Positions 12,743 through 23,900 of a DNA stretch of 64,000 nucleotides are shown here, one piece after another. Where the stretch lies: positions 45,141,094-45,205,093 of the forward strand of contig NC_134830.1 of the NCBI RefSeq assembly GCF_004210375.1. Reading direction: 5' to 3'. Each line of letters starts with the position of its first letter. Positions within the stretch are counted from its first letter, which is position 1. A model generated the notes under the pieces. It ran no database searches. It had not been told where the DNA came from and saw only the letters and a program-made list of their open reading frames with translations. A program made the translations under genes and the position numbers. The stretch comes from Tachypleus tridentatus. Lineage: Eukaryota > Arthropoda > Merostomata > Xiphosura > Limulidae.

Positions 12743-12870
12743 AGGCTCGGCATGGCCAGGTGGTTAAGACACTCGACTCGTAATCCGAGGGTCGCGGATT
12801 CGAATCCCCGTCACAAAAACATCCTCTCCCTTTTAGCCATGGGGCGTTATAATTGATGATCAATCCCAAT
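12743..12870 (+). repeat. SINE family 1, tRNA head and upstream body only
   Basis: A well-preserved tRNA-like head: A box in GGCCAGGTGGTTAAG, anticodon-position CGT in ACTCGTAATC, and B box GGATTCGAATCC. It runs into the AACATCCTCTCCCTTTTAGCC body and stops near CAATTACTAG. The rest of the body and the tail are missing, so it is not read as a functional tRNA gene. Confidence 0.8.
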
Positions 12871-12894
12871 CAATTACTAGCCTTATAAACTATA

Positions 12895-13018
12895 CAGCCC
12901 CGTATTGGCACAGCAGTATGTTTGCGAACGTACAACGCTTAAAAAACGGGTTCGATACTCGTGGTGGGCTGAGCACAAACAGACCATTGTGTAGCTTTAT
13001 GCTTACCTGCAAACAACT
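12895..13018 (+). repeat. SINE family 2, full-length
   Basis: CCCCGTATTGGCACAGCAG start, GCGAACGTACAACGC, B box GGGTTCGATACTC, GGTGGGCTGAGCACA, and the AGACCATTGTGTAGC tail. The tail hairpin is at 12972-13003 (AGCACA against TATGCT, five of six pairs). Confidence 0.8.
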
Positions 13019-13307
13019 AATAAACTGTACAAAATAAAAATAATAAACGAATAGATACGGGTGCTCAAATTCACAACTTTCTTCCTCTTTGGTCAAAACG
13101 CTTGTCAACCAAAATGATAAGATAACAGCATAACTTTTATATCACTTAGATAAAAACAAAATTTTCTAATAATTCTAAACATGATTGAAATCACTGCAAA
13201 AAGAAAATATAACACGAATACTACAAACATAGAAATTCAGAAACAACATTATTTGAAATTCAACAATTAAATTTCCTTATATTTTTCAGAAATTTTCTAT
13301 CATTCCA

Positions 13308-13376
13308 GATTTCTGCGTGCTTACGATGGTAAAAATCGGGTTTCGATACCCGTGGTGAGCAAAACATAGATAACCC
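13308..13376 (+). repeat. SINE family 2, internal fragment
   Basis: GCTTACGATGGTAAAAATC, then GGGTTTCGATACCCGTGG and a decayed AGATAACCC segment. Both ends are missing. Confidence 0.6.
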
Positions 13377-13570
13377 AAGTCCGTCTATTTTTTTAATAAA
13401 GAGTTTTTCTGAAAAAACTTTAATGAGAGGGCGTTGTATCAATAGTCCCCAATACATTGGAAACGTGTTAAGCTGATGATCTGAACGTTAAATTTAACTT
13501 TTATTAACAATTTGTAAGTACAATCATCTGTTTTGTTTGACACTCATCAAGGAATAATGAAAATTACTGA

Positions 13571-13655
13571 CTTTTTATTTATTATATCAGTCGGAAAAGA
13601 ACGATAGTATTGAATGTTAATTTTAAAGATTTACGATGGCGCTAATCTAGCCACA
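13571..13655 (+). other. EIF3K: Predicted 5' noncoding first exon of EIF3K
   Basis: This is inference. A CTTTTTATTT pyrimidine-type start at 13571 is followed by 85 bases ending at a strong donor (CCACA, then GTAAGTT at 13656). CpG density falls from 24 to 1 between adjacent 780-bp blocks at about 13680. The coding exon at 14929 is itself preceded by an acceptor (ATTTCTTTTAG ending 14911), so a noncoding exon must lie upstream. The exon would carry an upstream ATG at 13636 with a stop four codons later (13648-13650). The exact start is a guess. Confidence 0.35.
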
Positions 13656-14075
13656 GTAAGTTACAAGAAATGCAATGAAATTGCTTTTTCAGCAGATCAT
13701 TAAGTTCAAAACATTCCCTGTCAGTTGATAAGTATTTTAGCTTTTAATCAATAGAATTAAATTATGATGGTTAGGGTTAATTTTTTGTTAACGTTGAAGA
13801 AGGGAAGAGCTTTATTAGGGATCACTAATTATCCCCTTAATTTTAACAGGAGAATTTTATTCCATTTCAAGAATGGGGACTAGTAGTACTAGTATTACTA
13901 CTATCAGCAATCACAGATTTCAAAGTAATAACTTGAGCATATAAACATTTGCAGTTTTGTTTCTTTCTGTCAACAAATACAGATATTGAATTGATTTTAC
14001 CCTGGAACATCCTACATCTCACTGACCATGAGAAAAGCATGGTTGTTTGAGAAACAGTCATGAATTCTTTTAGAA

Positions 14076-14220
14076 CAGTGGTTCCCAACCTTTTTTATGC
14101 CCTGCATCCCTAAAAAATTTTAATATGTTCTTGCACTCCTCACAGCAATTATTTATTTAAGAATAAAGGTGAAGATGGCCAAAACAAATGTTATCTTGCA
14201 CCCCTGGTTGGGAACCACTG
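14076..14220. mobile_element. hAT-type MITE, 145 bp
   Basis: Perfect 15-bp terminal inverted repeats, CAGTGGTTCCCAACC at 14076-14090 and its complement at 14206-14220. They are flanked by imperfect 8-bp direct repeats ttttagaa and cattagaa (six of eight match). The TIR sequence and 8-bp duplication fit hAT. There is no coding content. Confidence 0.88.
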
Positions 14221-14545
14221 CATTAGAATATTCAACATTGTCTAAAACATTAACTTACCAAGATTGGTTGAGATTGACTCAATAGGCTGGGAGTAATTGA
14301 CCAACAGGCTTTACAAAATAGAAATAAGTTTAAGTTCTATTTTGACACTTTAAGACATTCTTCACAGTACACAGTGTTTATGTACAAATTTTGGTTGAGA
14401 TTGGACCAGTTGGTTAAGAGGTGTTAGTGTGCAAATATTGCATCTTTATATATGAAGATACCCATCATCCAGAGTCGTGTTAGCCAATGAAAATATTGGT
14501 ATGAAGTTCTGAACAAACAAACAGGAAAACTTTCTATGGTAAAAC

Positions 14546-14591
14546 TATATATATCACCTGTGTTTGTGATATATATATATATATATATATG
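14546..14591. repeat. TA microsatellite with hairpin
   Basis: TATATATCAC and GTGATATATA form short inverted arms around CTGTGTTT. The run then extends as an AT dinucleotide tract to about 14590. Confidence 0.8.
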
Positions 14592-14928
14592 GGTAAGCAC
14601 TAGAAATATGGGAACAGTTTTTGTATTTTATTATTAAAAGATTTGGTATTTATATTTATATCTGTATGAACTATATATTCTTGAGCCTACAGACAATTTG
14701 TACATTCTTACTCAATATTTTCAAACTTTGCAGCTGAGCCCCCCAAAAAATAGTGGTCTCTCTCTAAACTTATAGGTTAATCACTAACCAAATAAGAGAA
14801 CCCTTTTTTTCTTCAATAGTTGTATACAGCCACTGCTAGTTTCTTTATCTCTAAATGTTTTCTTTTAGTAAATTCTAATTAATTACATTGAAAATATTTT
14901 ATTTCTTTTAGTCTTGAAATCATAAAGT

Positions 14929-14981
14929 ATGGCTGAAGCTATGAGGGCAACCGTGGCTTCAATGTTGAAGGGTATAGATAG
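14929..14981 (+). CDS. EIF3K: EIF3K coding exon 1
   Basis: Encodes residues 1-17 and two bases of Arg18. The exon opens at 14912 after the acceptor ATTTCTTTTAG, giving 17 bases of 5' UTR. The donor is GTAGGT at 14982. A downstream in-frame Met5 is a weaker alternative start. Confidence 0.95.
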
Positions 14982-17900
14982 GTAGGTATTTTAAGTGAAT
15001 ATCTCTGTGAGACTCCTATCAGTCAAAAATATAGACATATTAGAATCAAAATATAGTATTTCAGTTAATCAGTAATACATTATCACATTTATTAATTATT
15101 AGTACAGTCAAACATCGATATAAGGCGCTAGTTGGGGTCCAAAAAATTCGACCTCGTTGTATCTGATTGCACTTTATACGATTTGCTTATACTCCATCGA
15201 AATCAAGGATGACTTGTGGTTTTAATGAAAATAAAGTTTTGATACTTCTTGCCTACGCACTGAGAGCTATCCTATGACTGGCAGATTATGTACTTTACTG
15301 CAGTTGACAGCGCCAGGAATTATTACATGCAGGCGGGTTTGATCACAATATCGCTGTGAAAACCATACAAAAGATTGAAGTGGATTTGGTTTTGATTTTG
15401 ATCACATTAACCGGCTGATTACATTAAGCAGTGGTAGTATTAGCGGCATCTGTAGAAACCCCAAAATATTTGGGGCCTAAGATTTCAGTTAATCATTATA
15501 CATTATCAATGCGTTTTATATCGATGTTTACCTGTATTACTAAAAGCATGCGTAGTAAAGTATGTGAGTCGCAGCTTTAAATTACTCTAGAAAAATTTGA
15601 AATTAACTTATTTTGAACTGTCTTGTGATGTTTTACAGCAGTAAATTTATTTTGCTTTTCACGTTGTCACGAATGATCTCATTATGAAGATATTTTGTGT
15701 GAAGCTTAAAACAAACCAGTAAAGTATTTTGATGTTGAAAAAGAAATACAACAAAATTGCTTCTTTGGCAAGCAATAAAGTTCTGTAGAAAATCTTATTC
15801 CTGTAGCAGTTCATAATGAAGCAGCTGAATAATGTAGTATAGTGACAGTGGTAATAATGTAGTATTATGACAGTTCACAACAAAAGGTGCTCATGTTTCT
15901 CCAGCTTTGTAGTTTAAATTCATTGTGTCTTTTTGTGATTAAGAGTAAGAATATTATATGGTTTCTGAGTGTAAGTCAGTTTTTACATTGAAAACTGCCT
16001 GTCATCCCTAAGTTGCAGTGTTAACATTTTATGTTTGCATAATTTTTTTTTTTTAATATTCTTGTTATTGGTTGGTCTTTCATGTTCTAACATGCACATA
16101 TTTTGGTCAACATTGTTTTAGCATATTAAGAAATGGAATAGGGAAAGTAATAGATAAAAGCTTCAAGTTTGTTAATTTTCAAATGCATGTTGCCAGCTTT
16201 TGATATGTAACATAAATATGGAGACTGATAGCCAGCATAATCAAATTTTGAACTTTGAAAGTGTATGCAAGTTTCACTTGGACAGTTTAAACATTGAAAA
16301 CAAGGTGCTCAGTATGGTTATACATGTGATTCCAGCAGAAAAGTTCAGTGGGAAATCTATACTAAAAAATTTGGGGTTATTGTGTGAGGAAAATGAGGCC
16401 AGATACAGCTATTACTGCACCAAAATGACAAAACATAGCATTGAATACTTACATCAGTTTATTGCATAATTGTTGGCAGAAATGCACTGTTAAAAACTAA
16501 TGATTTATAACTATTTAAAAAAAACTTGAATAAAACTTGTTTTTTATAATAAAAATTGACTCATTTATGTGATAATAATGTAATATTTTTGGACAGCATG
16601 GGACTTGTTGGTCCATCTTGGCTGTTTCATACTGTAAGCTAAATTAAAAAATGTTAAAGCCAGCATTTATCATTTCTATGCTTATCAAGCATTTTCTTAC
16701 ACTCATTTAAATGTACTGCCTTTACAACATCTAAACGCAACCCTACTAAAAGCCAACCATAGTGTTAGAAAAATAAAATTGTCTTAGCTGAAGGTGATTC
16801 CTACCTTGCCAAAATTTATATTTGTGTCCCCAAGTCATAATATTCGCACTGTTAAATATAAAAAAGATGATGTATCAACACTATAAATTACATTTACAAT
16901 CTTAAACTCCTCAAGCAGATTCCTCTTCTCTTCTCAAGAGAAAATTTAAGAGATTTCAACCTATCCTCATATGATAACCACTCCATCCCAGGCACCAGTC
17001 TAGTAACCTTTCTCTGAACCCTTTACAACAATTCAATATCTTTCTTAAGGTAATGAGCCCAAGACTGAAAACCATATTTCACACCTGGCCAAACCAGTGA
17101 CCTATACAATGAAATTATAACCTCTTTAGATTTATATTCAATATTCCTCTAGATACAAGGTTCCTAAAATCCTATTTGCCCTACCACTAATAACATCATA
17201 CTGCTTGGATGGCTTTAGAGACTGATCAGGTGTTACACCAAGATCCCTTTCCTTCATAACACTGTTGAGGTTATTCCTACCCAAATTATACTTAAGTTCA
17301 AATTATGGTAACTCACTTGCATCATTTTGTATTTATTATAATTAAAATCCAACTGACTAAATGATCTAAATCCTTTTGTAAAGCAACAGCATCCTCTTCA
17401 CAGCTAGAAAACCCACAAATTTGATATCATCTGCAACCTTAAGTAATTTATTGACTATTTCTCCATTGGTCTCATTGATGTAAATCAAAAAGAGCAAAGG
17501 TCTTAAGACTGAGCCCTGAGGTACTTCACTTGTGACATTAATCCAGTTTGACTGAATCCCATTTGTAACAACTCTCTGCTTTCCTCCATCCAGCCACTCT
17601 TCCATCCAGTTAGTTAATTTTTCCCTACACCTACAGAAACAAATTTTTTTCATGCCTTTTTATGTGGCACCTTCTCAAATGCTTTTTGAAAATCCAGATA
17701 CACTAAATCTATACAATTACCATCATCTACATAAGCAATAACCTTTTCAAAGAATTTCAAAAGATTTGCGAGGTAATATTTTCCCTTAGTGAAACCATGC
17801 TGTCTATCCAGTAAAATTCTAAACTTTGTTAAATGGCTTTGCAAAGCATCTTTTAACAGACTTTCCAAAACTTTGCCCACAGTGATGTAAGATTTATGGG

Positions 17901-20900
17901 TCTATAATTATTGGGACAATGTTCATCACCTTCCTTGAAAAGAGGAGTTACATTATCTAACTTCCAATCCTTTGATACCTGTTTAAGGACTGACAAAGAA
18001 CAGTGGTAAGTGGCTCACATATTCAACCTTTAGCCTCATTCTAAACCATTGGAGAAATATCTGTCCTAGGAGCCTTATGGTTTTTAAGTATTCCAATTTT
18101 TTGTTAACTAGATCAGAATTAATGCAGTAATTATGTTTGGTTTCATTTCCATGAAGGGGAGGAGAGGATCCTGGTGGTTGAGGGGTCCAACCCTAACACA
18201 CCACTTTGGCCTTGAATTCCTGTAGATGGGCGGCCTTTGGGTGGCCCCTTGGGTCAATCAGATTGTCCACTTGAGCTAGAGTCAACCAAGTACCAGTGTT
18301 GGAAGTTTTCAATGGGTGTTGTGGACATTGTGTCTGATGCTGGTGTTTGGGTATAGTGCTCACAAAACCCTGGCGTTGCTGCAATGTCCTTGCATAACAT
18401 TGTAGTGTGTCCCCTCATAGGGCTCCATGGTGGGTGGGGTCAGTGGGTATCAAAATTTTCCTTTTTTCCTATGGATCCTCCAACAAAAAATTTAAATAAA
18501 ATAGTGAAAAAACAGTCAATAGGTAAACGACCACATCTTGAAAACTCTGAGCAGCAATCTCCAACATCTGTAATAACACCTGTACCCCATTTTCTTATAT
18601 TACATTCTCTTTCAGAAAAACCTTTAGGGCAAATGTCCCCCTTTTTTTATTCAGAAGGGACTAGAGGGACTTGCCGGCTCTCCAAAGTCAGTAAAGAAGC
18701 TTCGATCTGGAGACATATTGGTTGAAACATCCACATCCCAACTCTTGAATTCAAAGGCAATTGGGGATGTACCTATTGAGGTTACATCTCATGCTACCTT
18801 GAATTCATAACGAGGAGTTATTGTTGAGAGGGATTTGAAGAACGTCCCTGAGTCAGAGATTCTCGCTGGTCTCTCCACTCAAGGAGTTTCTGCAGTGAGG
18901 CGCATCTCCACACGCAAAGTCAGAGTTACACTGCCAACAAATATCCTCGTTTTGACATTTACATCACCACGTGCATCTGCCACCATCAAGGCAGGTTATC
19001 TAATTTGCAGGGTTCAGCCGTACATACCAAACCCTCTTCGATGTTTCCAATGTCAAAGGTTCGGCCACTCAAAGACGTCCTGTCGTGGTTCCCTGACATA
19101 TGCTCATTATGGTGGCAAGGACCATGATGCTTATGAGTGTCACACGGACTCACATTGTGTCAACTGCAATGGTTCCCACCCTTCCTACTATCGTTTTTGC
19201 CCAAAATAGTTGGAGGAAAAAGAGGTGCAGTGTTTGAAAACGATTCATAACACTAGTTATCCTGAGGCTCGGGAATTGCTGTTCGCCACTCCATCTCGGA
19301 CGTATCCTGCTGCACTTCATTCTACAACTACAGTGGGAGTGCACACAGATCTCTCTGTGCCTCCAAGAGAATTATTTTCAAAACAAATGAAAAGTCTTTT
19401 GACCTCCATGGTTAAAAAGGTTGATGAATCGATTTCTACACCCATCTCTGTTCCTCCCATACATTCCAACAAATTTCAAGATCCACATCCTTTGGTTTCA
19501 AGTACAGTAATTTCTTCTGCTACATCTTTTTCTCCCACCCCACGATGCAAAACAATCATTCGTTCGCATCCTCAGTCACTAGAATCTCCTTCCAACAACA
19601 AAGACCTGCCCAATCGACCCAGGGCAGGATCCATGGAGGTCGATAGACCTCCTCTGAATAAGGACAGTAAGGAAAAAAGACGTTGTTGTAAACAGAAGGG
19701 TTCTCCAGCCACTTCATCTACCTGTCTTTAAAAATGGCCACCTTGATACAATGGAACTGTCGAGGTTTACATTCTAATCTGGATGATATTAAAACACTGA
19801 TTGCTTCCTACCATCCTGTTTGTCTTTCCTTTCAAGAAACATTTCTCAAACCTGCTGATACAGTCACCATTCGGCAGTTTTCTCTGTACAGAAATGACAG
19901 GCTGTGTTATGGACGAGTACATGGAGGGGTGGCACTATTGGTTGATCAGCATGTGCCCACCCTGTCTTTGTCACTCAACACACCCTTGGAGGCCGTAGCC
20001 ATCTGTGTTTCCTTGGGTCATACCATCATTGTTTGTTCTCTCTACCTGTCCCCTGGAGAGACATATGATCAATCAGACCTTGATGCTCCTGTTGAACAGT
20101 TCCTTCTCCCTTTCTAATCCTGGGGGACTTTAAAGGACATCATCTCCTCTGGGGAAGTGCTGTTATTGATAGGAGGGTTGCTCTGTAGAGCATATGCTCT
20201 CTGATCACAATCTTTCTCTTTTCAAAACTGGTTCTTCCACTTATTTTCACGCACCTAGTCAGTCCTTTACTGCTATTGATCTCTCGGTTCGCTCCCCTTC
20301 ATTATTTTCCCATTTTTCATGGAGGGTTGACAATAATCCACCAGGCAGTGATCATTTTCCTATACTTTTGAGAGAGACTGGCCGTGGTCGATGCCACTCT
20401 ACCCACGTGCCCTGGTGGAAACTGGATCAGGCAGACTGGTCCACTTTCACTGCTCTCACAGAACTTGATCCTGCCATCGTGAATCAGACATCAATAGATG
20501 ACTGTGTGGCAGCGGTAGCTGACTGTATTATACAAGCTGCTGCTCAGTGTATTCCTAAAACCTCGACACATTTTCCATGATATCCTCATCCGTGGTGGAC
20601 TTCTGCTTGACACGTAAGGCTCAAAAACAGGCCTGGGATACTTTCCGTAGATATCCCACACTTTTGAACCGCATCGCTTTCCAACGGGCCCATGCACATG
20701 CTAGGTGGGTAAGACGTCAAAGTCAGAAGGAATCTTGGATTAAGTTCACAACTAGCATATCTTCTACCACCAGTTCCAAAGTCATATGGGACAGGATTCA
20801 AAAGGTCAATGGGCACTACAATTCTGTCCCCCTGGGAAAGATCCTAAGATTCCTTCAAACTACCATCCAATTGCTTTACCAAGCTGTCTCTGTAAGACCT

Positions 20901-23900
20901 TAGAGAGGATGGTCAATGCTTGTCTTGTTTGGTTCCTCGAATCAAACAACCTCCTCTCACCCACCCAGTGTGGGTTCCGACAACAACATTCCACCACGGA
21001 CCACCTAATTCGACTTGAAACATCAATCAGAGAAGCCTTTCTCAAATGGCAACATCTTGTTTCAATATTCTTTGACATTGAGAAGGCTTATGACACAACA
21101 TGGAGGTATGGCATTTTGCGAGACCTCCATATATATGGGTTATGTGGCCATTTACCCATGTTTATTAAAAAATTTTTAATGGACAGGAGATTCCAAGTTC
21201 GTGTGGGTTCAACACCTTCCCGTTCTTTTGTACAGGAACTTGGGGTCCCTCAGGGCTGTGTTTTGAGTGTCACACATTTCAGTATAAAGATAAATGCCAT
21301 CAATGAACAACTCCTTCTCACTGTTGCAAACGGGCTCTATGTTGACGACTTTCACATCTCGTGTCAGTCGTCGAACATAAATATATTGAGCGGCAACTAC
21401 AAACTAACCTCAATCGTGTACTGAAGTGGACTATGGTGAACGGCTTTAATTTTTCTCTCTTTAAAACCGTTTGCATGCACTTTTGTCGCCAATGGGGTAT
21501 TCACCCTGATCCTTAACTCCGTATCGGTGACGTTTTGCTGCAAGTGTTCCCTGAGACTAAGTTCTTGGGGCTTATCTTTGATCGTAAGCTAACCTTTATA
21601 CCACACTTAAAGCAGCTATGGGGCAAATGCACAAGAGCATTGAACATCCTCCGTGTCCTCTCTACCGCCAGTTGGGAAGTGGATTGATATTCTATGTTAA
21701 AGATATATCGTGCTCTATTTGTTCAAAACTCGACTATGGATCAGTGGTCTATGGCTCTGCTAGACCTTCGGCCTTAAAGATGCTGGACCCCATTCATCAT
21801 CAAGGACTTCAACTCTGCACTGGGGCTTTCCGCACCTCCCCAGTTCAGAGCTTATACATGGAATCTCATGCACCTTTGCCATTTGCAACTGTCTTTAATG
21901 CATTCTTCGATATTTTGTTCATTACCAAAGCATCCCACTTGGGGATGTGTTTTCCCTTTTCAGTGGGCCTTTTTCAAAACAGACAATCTGCCATTGCTCC
22001 TTTTGGCCTTTGCATCCAGGCGCAATTGGATGAATTGGGTCTGTCCTTGGATAACATTGCAGAATCCACTGGTCAGCCCATCCCACCATGGCTTATTACA
22101 GCTCCCAAATGTGACCTTTCTTTAAGTCATCTGAAAAAGGCAGATACTCCCAATTGGAAGTACTGTCTTTTATTTACTGACATCTTTCAAACAATCATTC
22201 CATTCCAATTTATACGGATGGTTCTAAATCAGGTAATTCAGTGGGCTGTGCCATGGTTTGTTGTGGTTCGGTGGTTGCGTGCAGAATCCCCTCTACAGCT
22301 TCTGTGTTTACTGCTGAACTATATGCCATATCTTTTGCCCTGGATCATATTGAAGCTGAGCATTTCTCTGACTGCAATATTTATACTGACTACCTTAGTT
22401 CTCTGCTGGCCTTGGAATCACTTCACGTTGGCTCACACCCTGTTCTTACTGATATTCAAAACCGACTGGCCCATTTCTCATTAACATCTACTTCTATTCA
22501 GTTTTTCTGGATACCAGGCCACGTTGGTTTTCGCGGGAATGAGCTTGCAGATACGGCAGCTAAATCTATCTGCTCTGGCACAATCACCACTGTGTCTATT
22601 CTGTACATGGACTATGGTCCTGTATTCAAGGCTCGGCTGGCAGTCCACTTGGAGTGAGCAACGTGACAACAAGCTTTTTCAAATGAAATCCTATATTGGG
22701 CATTGGCCGTCTAGCTTCCGTAAGGTTCGGAAGGATGAAGTTGTTCTAACTAGACTACACATTGGTCACAGTTTTTTAACTCATCGTTTTCTTTTATCTG
22801 GAACTGATGCACCAGTGTGTAGTTTGTGTAACACTCAAATCACTGTAAGCCACATTTTACTTTCTTGCCATCGTTACAACTCTCAACAACGGCACTATTT
22901 TAAACATGTTCTGTCCCAGGGTTTGTCTGTAACATTGGACAGTGTTATTGGTGATGGTGACACTGTCCACCTTGATAAAGTTTTTAGTTTTTTAATGGCC
23001 ATTGATCTTTTAACCTCATTTAAGTGTTTGATATTTATTCATTACACCTTTTTAATTGTAGTTCCCTTATGAGAGTCTCAATCTCTCTAGTTCATTTTGA
23101 CATTGGGAAATGGCCAGAACATTAAATAACTCGACACCAGGACTGAAAGGCCAACTTCAGGTGACTGACGCTGCTGTTTGAACTATCCGTTTGAACTACC
23201 CATTAGTCGTCCTGGGAGTTGTTATTACAGTTTTGCTGCATGTCTTTTAAACTTTTATTACTTCACCTTTTGGTACTGGCCATAATGACACATAACCTGG
23301 AACCAGGTCTGGAAGACCAACTTCTTGTACTTACCTGTTAGTGTTCCTGGTGGGTTATGATCATTACCATTTGCTAGAGAAAGTCTTTTACAACTTCTCT
23401 TTCTCTGCTTTCTCTCTTAACATTGTAGACTAGGTGTCAACATTGGTTTTATGCTTTTTCTGTTTTTCAATGATGTTTTGTTTTACCTTCATTTCCTTTT
23501 ATGTATTTTACTACATTTAATTTATTTTTACCTTTTTACTGGACGTTTGGCGCAGATAGCCTAGCTGCTTTGTGCAGTAAAACACAAAATCATTCAATTG
23601 CCTTTGTGAAATTTTTAACAAAAATGTCATTATTCCTATCTCTGTATGCAGAAAAACATCAAATGTAGTAGAGCATTTATCAGTTGCACCCATGTGTTTT
23701 CCAGTTCCCACTCTATTAATAATTACCATATTTGAAGTTAATAGTGAATCTAAAAAAGCATTGTTTCTAGTAGGTTCCTTGACTAATTGGTGAAGAAAAC
23801 CATCTTGAACAGTTTTCAAAAACCTTTCTTCTGTACCATTTGGATCTAGCATTTCCCAGTTTATATGCCTGAAATTAAAATCACCATAATTATGACCACA

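Larger units (their letters stand above)
18147..23600 (+). mobile_element. I-clade LINE, copy A (slightly 5'-truncated, nested in CR1)
   Basis: It shares about 95% of bases by eye with copy C at 52110, starting at CCATGAA... (18147); copy C has about 90 further bases 5' of that point. Order: 5' region, ORF1 with CCHC knuckles, ORF2 (endonuclease, reverse transcriptase, RNase H, terminal Cys/His motif), 3' UTR with duplicated segments, and the tail hairpin at 23549-23576. A 388-bp internal deletion (junction 20831-20833), stops and frameshifts make it non-autonomous. RNase H plus knuckle-bearing ORF1 points to the I group rather than RTE or CR1. No convincing target-site duplication was found. 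Confidence 0.9.

Noticed and set aside
12743-12815. A possible tRNA-Thr(CGT) gene
   Set aside because: It runs directly into the family-1 SINE body, and the acceptor ends do not pair well; it is a SINE head, as in the other copies.
14260-14520. Two similar phrases (GGTTGAGATTG at about 14268 and 14393)
   Set aside because: They look like an old dispersed repeat, but they are too short and diverged for me to define boundaries or a family.
19150-22672. Minus-strand open frames across LINE copy A (and the equivalents in copy C)
   Set aside because: They are antisense shadows of ORF1 and ORF2 and recur only because the two LINE copies are similar.
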